Part shown: positions 53,589-61,508 of the stretch, piece by piece
How positions within the stretch are numbered: the first letter of the stretch is position 1
How the letters are laid out: each line of letters begins with the position of its first letter
Source: Burkholderiales bacterium
GTDB lineage: Bacteria; Pseudomonadota; Gammaproteobacteria; Burkholderiales; SG8-41
Direction of reading: 5' to 3'
Assembly: GCA_019744975.1 (NCBI GenBank)
Contig: JAIETP010000004.1
Location: forward strand, 124,001-188,000
Length of the DNA stretch: 64,000 bases
The notes under the pieces: model-generated
Databases searched by the model: none
Seen by the model: the letters and a program-made list of their open reading frames with translations, nothing else
Told to the model about the DNA's origin: nothing
Position numbers and translations under genes: made by a program

Positions 53589-54818
53589 TCATGCCGACAG
53601 CGCCTGTTCCCAGTTACGCGTCTCGATCACGTTTTTTACTTCAGCCAGGAATGCCGCCGAGTAGGAACCGTCCACCGCGCGGTGGTCAAAACTCTGCGCC
53701 AGCACACCCACCGGGCGGATGGCAATGGAATCGCCGTCCGCGGCTTCGATCACCACCGGTTTTTTGCGGATGCCGTCGGCGGACAGAATCGCCACCTGCG
53801 GCTGGTTGATGATCGGCGCGGTGATCACGGTACCGAAAGCACCGTTGTTGGTAATCGTGTACGTGCCCTCTGTCATTTCGTCGGGACGGAGTTTTCCGCT
53901 GCGAGCGCGCTGCGCAAGATCGTTGATCTCCTTCGCGATCTGCGGCAGCGATTTGGCCGGCACATCCTTCAGCACCGGCACCAGCAGGCCGTCGAAATTG
54001 AGATCCACCGCGATGCCGATGTTGATGCGGCGATGCAATGCCAGGCCGTCGCCCTGCAAACTGGCGTTGAGCTTGGGGAACTTGCCCAGCGCAATCGACA
54101 CCGCACGCACGATGAACGGCAGATAAGTCAACGCGAAACCTTCGCGGCGTTTCCAGTCGGCGCCATGCAGCTTGCGCGCGGCATCGACACGATGAAAATC
54201 AGCCTCCACCACCTGCAGCACATGCGGCGCGGTATGCCAGGACTTCGCGGTATTTTCGGCGACGCGTTTGCGTACGCTGTTGAAAGCCACGGTCTGTCCT
54301 GCTGCCACCGGCGCAGGCATTGCCGATGGTGCGGCGGCAGGACGCGTACCGCGGCGGGCGATGAATTCGGTGACATCTTCACGGGTAATACGACCGTCGC
54401 GACCAGTGCCTGCGATGTCCGAAGGATTCAGGCTGTGCTCTGCCACGAGTCGCCGCACCACTGGTGACAGGCGATCAGCTGCATTCACTTTCGGCACGGC
54501 CGCAGCACGTGCTGCCACAGGTGCCGCCGCCGTAACCGGCGCAGCACTTGCCGTTGCAACCGGCTTTGCCGCCGCTTTTTCCACGCCAGCTTCACGGATC
54601 ACCGCCAGGCGCACACCAACCTTGGCAGTAATACCCTCGGCGACCACGATCTCGGCCACCACGCCGGCCACCGGCGACGGGATTTCGGTGCTGACCTTGT
54701 CGGTTTCCACATCAAACAAGGTCTCGTCGGCCTTGATCGTATCGCCGACTTTTTTATACCACTTGGTGACTACGCCCTCGGTCACGGTTTCGCCGAGCTG
54801 CGGCATGATGATGTCCAT
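53589..54818 (-). CDS. 2-oxo acid dehydrogenase E2 (dihydrolipoamide acyltransferase)
   Basis: A 409-residue E2. One N-terminal lipoyl domain carries the lipoylated Lys41 in ETDKVSTE. An Ala/Pro-rich linker (about 78-110), a peripheral-subunit binding domain (about 117-153, LSPVVRRLVAEHSLNPSDI) and the catalytic domain with FDHRAVDGSYSAAFL follow. It transfers the acyl group from lipoamide to CoA. E1alpha and E1beta are encoded just upstream; no E3 gene is in the window. Substrate class (pyruvate, branched-chain or acetoin) cannot be fixed; the separate E1 subunits exclude the homodimeric AceE type. Confidence 0.92.
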   Translation of the reverse strand: MDIIMPQLGETVTEGVVTKWYKKVGDTIKADETLFDVETDKVSTEIPSPVAGVVAEIVVAEGITAKVGVRLAVIREAGVEKAAAKPVATASAAPVTAAAPVAARAAAVPKVNAADRLSPVVRRLVAEHSLNPSDIAGTGRDGRITREDVTEFIARRGTRPAAAPSAMPAPVAAGQTVAFNSVRKRVAENTAKSWHTAPHVLQVVEADFHRVDAARKLHGADWKRREGFALTYLPFIVRAVSIALGKFPKLNASLQGDGLALHRRINIGIAVDLNFDGLLVPVLKDVPAKSLPQIAKEINDLAQRARSGKLRPDEMTEGTYTITNNGAFGTVITAPIINQPQVAILSADGIRKKPVVIEAADGDSIAIRPVGVLAQSFDHRAVDGSYSAAFLAEVKNVIETRNWEQALSA

Positions 54819-54868
54819 CTTTTACTCCTGAAAATCTTTATTTACCGCAAAGACGCTAAAACTTTTTT

Positions 54869-54960
54869 ACCGCCAAGACGCCAAGAGCGCCAAGAAGAAC
54901 AAAAGCAAAAACTTTTAATGTTTTAAAAGGTTTTCTTGGCGGCCTTGGCGTCTTGGCGGT
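54869..54960. repeat. Inverted repeat of the ACCGCCAAGACGCCAAG type
   Basis: Two 28-bp arms (54869-54896 and 54933-54960) match at 26 positions around a 36-base AT-rich loop. It lies in the E1beta-E2 gap and would form a very stable hairpin. Confidence 0.85.
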
Positions 54961-54974
54961 TAAATCTTTTGAAT

Positions 54975-55952
54975 TTAATCAATTCTTTCGCTGATCTCGC
55001 GCACGATGCGCTCTACCGACGGGATCGTGTTGTCTTCCAGGCGGTCGGCGGACGGCAGCGGGATATGCGGCGTGGTGATGCGGATGATCGGGCCATCGAG
55101 TTCCCAGAAACACTCGTCAGCGATGATTGATGCGATTTCCGCGCCCCAGCCGCAGAGCCGCGGGTTTTCCTCGATGGTCACCAGTCGACCGGTCGCCGCA
55201 ACCTCGGCAAGAATCGTCACCGTGTCCAGCGGCACCAGCGAACGCACGTCGATCACGGTGCAGGAAATGCCGTGTTCCTTTTCAAGGATTTCGGCGGCGG
55301 CCAGTGCGCGATGCACCATCAGGGCCAGCGCAACAATCGTGCAGTCCTTGCCCCGGCGCAGCACACGTGCCTTGCCCAGTTCATCGACATGTTCACCATC
55401 AGGCACTTCACCCTTCATCGGGTACAACGATTTCTGCTCGAAAATCAGTACCGGATCCTCGTCGCGCACGGCCGCGGCAATCAGGCCTTTGACGTCGGCG
55501 GGAAATGCGGGCGCCACGACCTTGATGCCCGGAATCATCATCGCCCAGTTCTCCACCGACTGTGAGTGCTGCGCGCCGAAACGCGAACCCGCGCCGTTGG
55601 CGGTGCGGATCACCAGCGGCATCTGCACCTGGCCGTTGGTCATGTACCGCGATTTTGCAATTTCGTTGGCGACAATGTCCCAGCACACCGCAAGGAAATC
55701 AGAAAACATGATTTCGGCAATCGGTCGCAATCCGGTCATCGCCGCCCCCATCGCCGCACCCAGAATCGCCTGCTCCGAAATCGGGCAGTCACGCACACGC
55801 TTCTCGCCAAATTTGTCGAGCAGCCCGACCGTCGCCTTGAACACGCCGCCGGCATGCGCCACGTCTTCGCCCAGAAACACCACGCGTTCGTCGCGCTCCA
55901 TTTCCTGCGCGATGCCCGCAGCCACCGCGTCGCGGTAAGTCAGTTCCGCCAT
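54975..55952 (-). CDS. 2-oxo acid dehydrogenase E1 beta subunit
   Basis: A 325-residue transketolase-like subunit that pairs with E1alpha for thiamine-diphosphate-dependent decarboxylation. Family blocks: ERVVFLGEDVAHAGGVFKAT, GLRPIAEIMFSDFLAVCWD, NGAGSRFGAQHSQSVENW and the C-terminal IEENPRLCGWGAEIASII. It overlaps the E1alpha gene by 13 bp, ensuring coupled translation. A 156-bp gap with a large inverted repeat separates it from E2. Confidence 0.93.
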   Translation of the reverse strand: MAELTYRDAVAAGIAQEMERDERVVFLGEDVAHAGGVFKATVGLLDKFGEKRVRDCPISEQAILGAAMGAAMTGLRPIAEIMFSDFLAVCWDIVANEIAKSRYMTNGQVQMPLVIRTANGAGSRFGAQHSQSVENWAMMIPGIKVVAPAFPADVKGLIAAAVRDEDPVLIFEQKSLYPMKGEVPDGEHVDELGKARVLRRGKDCTIVALALMVHRALAAAEILEKEHGISCTVIDVRSLVPLDTVTILAEVAATGRLVTIEENPRLCGWGAEIASIIADECFWELDGPIIRITTPHIPLPSADRLEDNTIPSVERIVREISERID

Positions 55953-56968
55953 GCGGCACCCCCGTCAGCCCACACATGTTGATAAATACCGTCCAGCGAC
56001 GGCGGCGCCGAGGCCTTGGCGGCTTCGGTCGCCTCATTCACCTGCTGCATCACTTCACCCTCGATGTCCGTCAGCGTGGCCTCGACAATGCCCAGGCCGA
56101 GCAGACGTTCGCGGTAAATCTTGATCGGGTCGCGTTCCAGCCATTTTTCCAATTCACCCTCGGGCCGGTATTTTCCCGGGTCTGCGCGCGAGTGGCCCGA
56201 GTGGCGGTAGGTCATCGCCTCGATCAGCGCCGGCCCACCGCCCTTGCGTGCACGTGTTATGTATTTGGTGGCAGTGCGATACATCGCGTCGGCATCGTTG
56301 CCGTCGACGACAATTTTTTCGAGGTTGTATGCCGCCGCCCGATCCGCCGCCGGGTGCTCCACCGCGGTCACCGCACTGATCGGCGTGTATTCCATGTACA
56401 GATTGTTTTCACAGACAAAAATCACCGGCAGCTTCCACACCACGGAGAAATTCAGCGCCTCGTGGAAAGCACCGATGTTGGTGGTGCCGTCACCGAAAAA
56501 ACACACGGCCACCTGTTCGGTGCCGCGGTACTGCGCGCTCCAGGCCGCACCCGCCGCCACCGGCAGATGTGCGCCGATGATGGCGTAGGAACCCATCGCG
56601 CCCTTGCTGACATCGGTCAGGTGCATCGAACCGCCTTTGCCGCCCAAGAGGCCGCATTCTCGGCCCATCAGTTCACCCAGCACGCCGGTCATCGACGCAC
56701 CGCGCGCGAGCGTGTGGGCATGGCCGCGGTAAGTGCAGAAAGTGTAGTCATCGGGCCGCATCGCCACGCCGAAGGCCGCGGCAATCGCCTCCTGCCCCAG
56801 TGACAGATGGCTGGTGCCCTTGATCAGATTCTGCAGGAACAGGTCATAGGCGCGTTTTTCGCACAGCCGCAGTTCCAGCTGCATGCGGAACAGCTCAAGC
56901 CGAATATCGCGACCGATATCGTCTTCTGTCGTACCAGAGGTTTTCTTACGTTTTACTGAGGTATCCAT
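55940..56968 (-). CDS. 2-oxo acid dehydrogenase E1 alpha subunit
   Basis: A 342-residue thiamine-diphosphate-binding subunit. The cofactor motif GDGTTNIGAFHEALNF is complete, and YRHSGHSRADPGKYRPEGE near the C-terminal third is the phosphorylation-loop-like segment of this family. With E1beta it decarboxylates a 2-oxo acid and acylates the E2 lipoyl group. Upstream lies a repeat-rich 139-bp gap after the M24 gene. Confidence 0.93.
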   Translation of the reverse strand: MDTSVKRKKTSGTTEDDIGRDIRLELFRMQLELRLCEKRAYDLFLQNLIKGTSHLSLGQEAIAAAFGVAMRPDDYTFCTYRGHAHTLARGASMTGVLGELMGRECGLLGGKGGSMHLTDVSKGAMGSYAIIGAHLPVAAGAAWSAQYRGTEQVAVCFFGDGTTNIGAFHEALNFSVVWKLPVIFVCENNLYMEYTPISAVTAVEHPAADRAAAYNLEKIVVDGNDADAMYRTATKYITRARKGGGPALIEAMTYRHSGHSRADPGKYRPEGELEKWLERDPIKIYRERLLGLGIVEATLTDIEGEVMQQVNEATEAAKASAPPSLDGIYQHVWADGGAAWRN

Positions 56969-56986
56969 TTTTTATTTCCAAAAATC

Positions 56987-57103
56987 GTGAACGAGTGAAC
57001 GGTGAACGGGTGAACGAGTAAGCCCTGGAAACTCCCTCTCCCCCGGCAGGGGGAGAGGGTTGGGGAGAGGGGGATTTCACCCGTTCACTATTCACCCGTT
57101 CAC
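56987..57103. repeat. GTGAACG/CGTTCAC repeat (copy 2) interrupted by a CCCTCTCCC palindrome
   Basis: Left arm of GTGAAC boxes (from 56987) and right arm of TTCAC boxes (to 57103) enclose a different palindrome at 57034-57059, CCCTCTCCCCCGG... paired with its complement and followed by a tandem GGGGAGAGGG. One repeat family appears inserted into another. Confidence 0.75.
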
Positions 57104-57107
57104 GCAG

Positions 57108-58469
57108 TTAGTATTTATTAGCAATCGGCAATTCCTGCGCCGGGAACAGTGTGATGATCTTCGCGCCATCCGGTGTCAGCACCACTTCCTCTTCAATCCG
57201 CGCCGCCGACACGCCGTCCCTGGCCGGGCAGAAGGTTTCAACCGCGAACACCATGCCGGCCTTCAGTTCGTATGGATCCTTGAACGAGTTCAGGCGCGAG
57301 ATCAGCGGCCGCTCGTGCAGGCCGAGACCCAGGCCGTGACAGAAATTCAAGCCGAAGGCTGCCATCTCGGTCTCGAAACCGATTTCGGTGCATTTCGGAA
57401 ACATTTTTGCGACTGCATCGGTGGATACACCAGGTTTCAGCATGCCGATCGCATCATCCATCCAGCGCCGCGCCCGTTTGTAGGCATCGTGCTGGGCCGG
57501 CGTCGCACTGCCCACCGTAAAGGTGCGGTAGTAACAAGTCTTGTAACCCATATAGGAATGGATCAGGTCGAAGTAGGCCTGGTCGCCGGGACGGATCATC
57601 CTGTCCGTGAAATTATGCGGATGCGGGCTGCAGCGTTCGCCGGCAATGGCATTCACCGCCTCGACGCAGTCCGAACCCATTTCGTAAAAACGTTTGGCCG
57701 CCATCGCCACCACTTCGTTTTCGCGAATACCCGGCTTCAGCGCCTCGAAAATATCCTGATACACACCGTCACCCATCGCCGCCGCGGTGTTGAGCAGGGT
57801 GATTTCGTCGTAACTCTTGATTTCGCGCGCATCGAGCATCACCTGCTGCCCGTCCATCACCTTCAGGCCCAGCTTCTGCAGCGCGAACAGGAAGGGCGGC
57901 TCGACGACGTCGATACCGATCGGCATGTCGGCGACCCCTTCCTGCTTCAGGATGTCGTAAATCTCTTTCGCCGCCGCCTCGAACAACCCCACTTTCGGCG
58001 ACACCGCACCACGCAAACCGGCAAGCCCCGGAATGTTGTGGTTTTTCGGCAGCCAGGGCGCATACAGTTTGTGGTGGCGCACCGCGGAGCCGAAATCCCA
58101 GACCCAGGGTTCGCCGTTGCCGGTCAACAGGCACCAGCGCGTCAGTTTGTCGCGCGCCCATTCGCCGATCACCGTGCTCGAGATGTAACGCATGTTGATC
58201 TGGTCGAACACCAGCAGTGCGCCGAGCTTGGATTTTTTCAGCGCATTGCGCGTGCGCGCCAGCCGATATTCATGCAGGCGGCGGAAATCAACCCGTTCTT
58301 CAAAGTCGACCTGCATGCGACCCGGCGCCTGCAAGGGACGTTCCCAGCGATGCCCCGGATTCGCCGGATCGAACAACACATCCGGCGCCGAAGAAATACG
58401 CTTCTTCGGATCAATGCCCGAGGCCTTGATCTTCTTGGGTTCCACCGGCTTGGCTTTTTTACGCGCCAT
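57108..58469 (-). CDS. M24-family protein, Xaa-Pro peptidase/DddP-like
   Basis: A 453-residue pita-bread-fold protein with a Lys-rich start (MARKKAKPVEPKKIK). The C-terminal domain has DLIHSYMGYKTCYYRTF, CHGLGLGLHERP, FAVETF and RIEEEVVLT: one Asp, the His and both Glu are kept, but the second metal Asp is not (KTCYYRTF). The length and two-domain layout resemble the DMSP lyase DddP as well as aminopeptidase P relatives. Activity on DMSP is only a guess. It lies in the operon with the 2-oxo acid dehydrogenase and a receptor gene, so a role on a small molecule is more likely than peptidase. Confidence 0.75.
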   Translation of the reverse strand: MARKKAKPVEPKKIKASGIDPKKRISSAPDVLFDPANPGHRWERPLQAPGRMQVDFEERVDFRRLHEYRLARTRNALKKSKLGALLVFDQINMRYISSTVIGEWARDKLTRWCLLTGNGEPWVWDFGSAVRHHKLYAPWLPKNHNIPGLAGLRGAVSPKVGLFEAAAKEIYDILKQEGVADMPIGIDVVEPPFLFALQKLGLKVMDGQQVMLDAREIKSYDEITLLNTAAAMGDGVYQDIFEALKPGIRENEVVAMAAKRFYEMGSDCVEAVNAIAGERCSPHPHNFTDRMIRPGDQAYFDLIHSYMGYKTCYYRTFTVGSATPAQHDAYKRARRWMDDAIGMLKPGVSTDAVAKMFPKCTEIGFETEMAAFGLNFCHGLGLGLHERPLISRLNSFKDPYELKAGMVFAVETFCPARDGVSAARIEEEVVLTPDGAKIITLFPAQELPIANKY

Positions 58470-58480
58470 TAAAATTCTCC

Positions 58481-58506
58481 AATTAAATCAAATACTTATA
58501 TAAATA
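58481..58506 (-). repeat. Dispersed AT-rich motif (copy 8)
   Basis: The minus strand reads TATAAGTATTTGATTTAATT. Between Bug receptor 8 and the M24 gene, 11 bp before the latter's start, so it also overlaps its ribosome-site region. Confidence 0.6.
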
Positions 58507-58515
58507 CGCTGTGCG

Positions 58516-58546
58516 CTCATCACTCATCATTCATCACTCAGCACTG
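58516..58546. repeat. Short TCATCACTCA tandem repeat
   Basis: Degenerate tandem copies of TCATCACTCA/TCATTCATC in the gap after Bug receptor 8. Unlike the other repeats it is not clearly palindromic. Confidence 0.5.
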
Positions 58547-58550
58547 TCTT

Positions 58551-59540
58551 TCAGTCCGCCTTGATGCCCGCAGCCTTGATGATCGGCGTCCACTTCGCCA
58601 GTTCGCTTTTGACATAGGCCTGCAGTTCTTCTGGTGTGGTCGGTGAAGCAATCGCACCCCGCTGCAACAACTGCGCCTTGACCTCTTCCGTACTGAGGAT
58701 GCCGGTGATTTCCTTATGCAGTTTGGCGACGATGGGCTTCGGCACTTTGGCCGTGGTGAACAGACCGAACCAGAGTTCCGCTTCCATGCCGGAGATGCCC
58801 GCTTCGACAGTACTCGGAATGTCCGGCGCGCCCGAAAACCGTTCCTTGCTCGACACCGCCAGCGCGCGCACCTTGCCTGATTTCAGTTGCGCATAAGCGG
58901 TGACCGGTGACAGGAAGGAAATCTGTGTCTCGCCGGAGAGGATGGACGTCAGCGCAAAACCCGCGCTCTTGTACGGAATGTGCTGCACATCGACCTTGGC
59001 CACCTGCTTGAACAGTTCACCGGTGAGATGGCTGACCGTGCCGTTGCCGGCGGAGGCATAACTCAGGTTGCGCTGCTTCGACAGGGCCACCAGTTCCGGA
59101 ATGTTTTTTGCCGGCACGGAAGGATGCACCACCAGCACCGTGACGCCGCTCGCCGTCCTGGTGATCGGCGAAAAATCCTTCAGCGGATCGTAGGGCAGGT
59201 TTTTGTACAGGGAAACCGCACTGACCATCGGCCCGGCATGGCCCATGATCAGTGAATAACCGTCAGGCGTCGCCTTGGCCACCACTTCGGCCGCGAGGGT
59301 GCCACCGGCACCGGCGCGGTTGTCGACCACCACCGCCTGGCCCCAACGCTCAGTCAGTCGATGACCGATATAGCGCGACAGGTAATCCGCGGTGCTGCCC
59401 GCGCCCTGACCCATGATGCGGATGGGTTTCGACGGGAACTGGTCGGCCGATTCCGCGGCCAGCGCCGGCACTGCAATCAAAGCAGCACCGAATATCGCAC
59501 CCAGCATCGTGCCCTGCACTGCCAGTTTCAGTTTTTCCAT
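58551..59540 (-). CDS. Bug/TctC-family receptor 8
   Basis: A 329-residue receptor. GGAGGAG precedes the ATG at 59540; the signal peptide (AIFGAALIAVPALAAES, about residues 14-30) is followed by FPSKPIRIMGQGAGSTADYLSRY. The usual VPFxPGGGTD is replaced by MGQGAGSTAD, the most changed ligand loop among the eight receptors here. It follows the NMT1-like binding protein gene by 32 bp in the group behind the GntR regulator. Confidence 0.9.
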   Translation of the reverse strand: MEKLKLAVQGTMLGAIFGAALIAVPALAAESADQFPSKPIRIMGQGAGSTADYLSRYIGHRLTERWGQAVVVDNRAGAGGTLAAEVVAKATPDGYSLIMGHAGPMVSAVSLYKNLPYDPLKDFSPITRTASGVTVLVVHPSVPAKNIPELVALSKQRNLSYASAGNGTVSHLTGELFKQVAKVDVQHIPYKSAGFALTSILSGETQISFLSPVTAYAQLKSGKVRALAVSSKERFSGAPDIPSTVEAGISGMEAELWFGLFTTAKVPKPIVAKLHKEITGILSTEEVKAQLLQRGAIASPTTPEELQAYVKSELAKWTPIIKAAGIKAD

Positions 59541-59572
59541 GATCTCCTCCGGCCAGATTGTTTTGATGAGTT

Positions 59573-60472
59573 TTAAATACCCGCGCGCTGCTGGTAGGAC
59601 AAATCCATGTATTTTTCCGCTGCGCCCTTGGGCAGGGGCAAACCCTCGGCCTGCCAATATACGTCGATCACCTGCTGCAGTCCGGCCGCATCAATCTGCG
59701 GCAATGGTTTTTTGACGAAGGCATCAAAGGCGCGACTGGCCAAGTCTGCGGAAATGTTCAGGCGCTGCGGCAGCAGGGTGATGGCCTCGGCCTTGTGTGC
59801 GGGATCGCGCAACCAGTGACAAGCGACGCGAAAAGCACGGATGAAGGCCACCAGGCGATCGGCATTCTGCGCCGCCCAGGAGCGCCGCGTCGCCGCGATC
59901 GAACCGGGGTACGTCGGAAAAAATGTGGTGGTCGCACCCAGCGAAGCAAAACCCGCCGCAATGAGGTTGCGGTCGAAGGGCGGATTCAACCAGCTCGCGA
60001 TGGCGCGGCCCATTTTCAGCGCATCGAAGCGTTCCTGCGATCCGCCGATTTCGAGGAAGTTGTAATCGTTTTTGCCCATGCCGTTTTCGGCGAGCAGCTT
60101 GCGCAGCAGCAGCGCATAACCGGTATTCGCCCCGTCCACCGCGATGTCGCGGCCGCGCAGGTCTTTCAGGGTTTTGATGCCGGCCGCGACGACCAATGAG
60201 AGTTCCGGCGCATGGCCCTGGGCCATCACGATGCAGAGATCGCTGCCGGTTTCAACGGCGCGCACCACATGATCAGACTGCTGAAAACCGATGTCGTAAC
60301 CGCCGCTGCGCATCTGCTCCAGTTGATGCGTCGAGGATCCGGTCAGCGTGACGTCAACCGCCACGCCTTCGGCCGCAAACAGGTTGCGTCCCTGCGCGAC
60401 ATACAGCGGCCACGCGTTGACGCCCTCGGAAATAACCGCCAGTCTGACCGGCGCAGAACCTGCTGCGGACAT
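59573..60472 (-). CDS. NMT1/THI5-like substrate-binding protein
   Basis: A 299-residue protein of the ABC-type binding family for nitrate, sulfonate, taurine or thiamine precursors (VRLAVISEGVNAWPLYVAQGRNLFAAEGVAVDVTLTG; SGGYDIGFQQSDHVVRA; DIAVDGANTGYA). No signal peptide is visible after the ATG at 60472, which has a GAGGGGA site, so it may be cytoplasmic, a ligand sensor or an enzyme-like relative rather than a transporter part. No ABC permease or ATPase genes adjoin. First gene of the leftward group, divergent from the GntR regulator. Confidence 0.8.
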   Translation of the reverse strand: MSAAGSAPVRLAVISEGVNAWPLYVAQGRNLFAAEGVAVDVTLTGSSTHQLEQMRSGGYDIGFQQSDHVVRAVETGSDLCIVMAQGHAPELSLVVAAGIKTLKDLRGRDIAVDGANTGYALLLRKLLAENGMGKNDYNFLEIGGSQERFDALKMGRAIASWLNPPFDRNLIAAGFASLGATTTFFPTYPGSIAATRRSWAAQNADRLVAFIRAFRVACHWLRDPAHKAEAITLLPQRLNISADLASRAFDAFVKKPLPQIDAAGLQQVIDVYWQAEGLPLPKGAAEKYMDLSYQQRAGI

Positions 60473-60595
60473 GTCCCCTCGCACTGAATTGATTGTTTGA
60501 TTGATGGAATCGCTGCGTTGCGCACCTTTCCGGAACCTTGCGCAACACGACCAAAGCGTCGGGAATCCTAGCCCTGACCCAACCAATAGTCAATC

Positions 60596-60607
60596 ATTTG
60601 GCCAAAT
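60596..60607. promoter_or_regulatory. Palindrome ATTTGGCCAAAT in the divergent control region
   Basis: A perfect 12-bp palindrome with TTGG/CCAA boxes around it (CCAATAGTC, ATTGGTTG), between the binding-protein gene and the GntR gene. A candidate regulator site for the leftward operon. Confidence 0.4.
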
Positions 60608-60740
60608 TGGTTGAATTGACTTGCCTCCGGCGGGAAACGGCCTGACGCAGCGCACAAGAGAGTAAACGACCATCCATTAGCGGACATATACCGATTTATG
60701 GTTGGTGATTACCCGGATTTTATGAACCAATTGACCGGAT

Positions 60741-60751
60741 TGGTCAGACCA
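60741..60751. promoter_or_regulatory. FadR/GntR-type operator TGGTCAGACCA
   Basis: A perfect TGGTnnnACCA palindrome, the consensus class bound by FCD-type GntR regulators. It is 30 bp upstream of the GntR gene's ATG, suggesting autoregulation and control of the divergent operon. Confidence 0.65.
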
Positions 60752-60781
60752 TGCACAATCCGCGCACGACCCGTTACCCTC

Positions 60782-61486
60782 ATGACCACCATCCGCCGAT
60801 CCGAACCCACACCACCACGCCGCAGCGGCAAACGCGACGGCGCGCAGGAAATCCGCGCCTTTCTGCTTGAGGCCGTGGCGCAGGGCGCCGTCGGCCCCGG
60901 CGGCAAACTGCCCACCGAACGTGAACTGGCGACGCGCTTCGCGCTGCCGCGCAATACCGTGCGCAAGACGCTGGCGCAGCTCGAAGCCGAAGGTGCGATC
61001 ACCCGCCATGTCGGCCGCGGCACCTTTCTGGCCGACACCGGCGGTTTTCCCGCCGACAGCATCACCCACACCAGCCCCGCCGAACTGATGGAGGCGCGTA
61101 TGCGGTTGGAGCCGGCGATGGCGGAATTGATCGTCACCAATGCCACGCCAGCCGATTTCGAGCGCATGGAAATCTGCCTCGATCGCGCCGAGCGCGGTAC
61201 CACGCTGGATGACTTCGAAGTCTGGGACGCGGCCCTGCATCAGGCGCTCGCCGCTGCCACGCACAACCGTTTTGTCACCCGCGTCTTCGACATGGCCACC
61301 GCCGTCCGTCACCAGACCGAATGGGGCAAGCTCAAGGATCGCGTCGTCACCCCGGAACGGCGCCTCAAATACCAGCAGGAACACCGCGCCATCGTGACTG
61401 CGCTGAAGGCGCGCGATGCCGAGTCGGCACGCGCCGCCATCCTCACCCATCTGCAGCACGCCCGGCGCAACCTGTTCGGATTCTAA
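60782..61486 (+). CDS. GntR-family (FadR/FCD subfamily) transcriptional regulator
   Basis: A 234-residue regulator. The N-terminal winged helix (about 15-85) has LPTERELATRFALPRNTVRKTLAQLEAEG, and the C-terminal FCD helical ligand domain carries the DAALHQALAAATHNR segment and a late QEHRAIVTAL His. FCD regulators usually sense small carboxylates through a bound metal. The start at 60782 leaves an operator just upstream; an ATG at 60722 is also possible and would place the operator inside the gene. It probably represses the leftward catabolic group. Confidence 0.88.
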   Translation: MTTIRRSEPTPPRRSGKRDGAQEIRAFLLEAVAQGAVGPGGKLPTERELATRFALPRNTVRKTLAQLEAEGAITRHVGRGTFLADTGGFPADSITHTSPAELMEARMRLEPAMAELIVTNATPADFERMEICLDRAERGTTLDDFEVWDAALHQALAAATHNRFVTRVFDMATAVRHQTEWGKLKDRVVTPERRLKYQQEHRAIVTALKARDAESARAAILTHLQHARRNLFGF

Positions 61487-61508
61487 GCCCCTGCAGTAGA
61501 CTGCGGGC

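Noticed and set aside
56987-57103. Possible CRISPR or tandem array because of repeated GTGAAC/GTTCAC boxes
   Set aside because: Boxes are too short, unevenly spaced and inverted; no constant spacer length and no cas genes.
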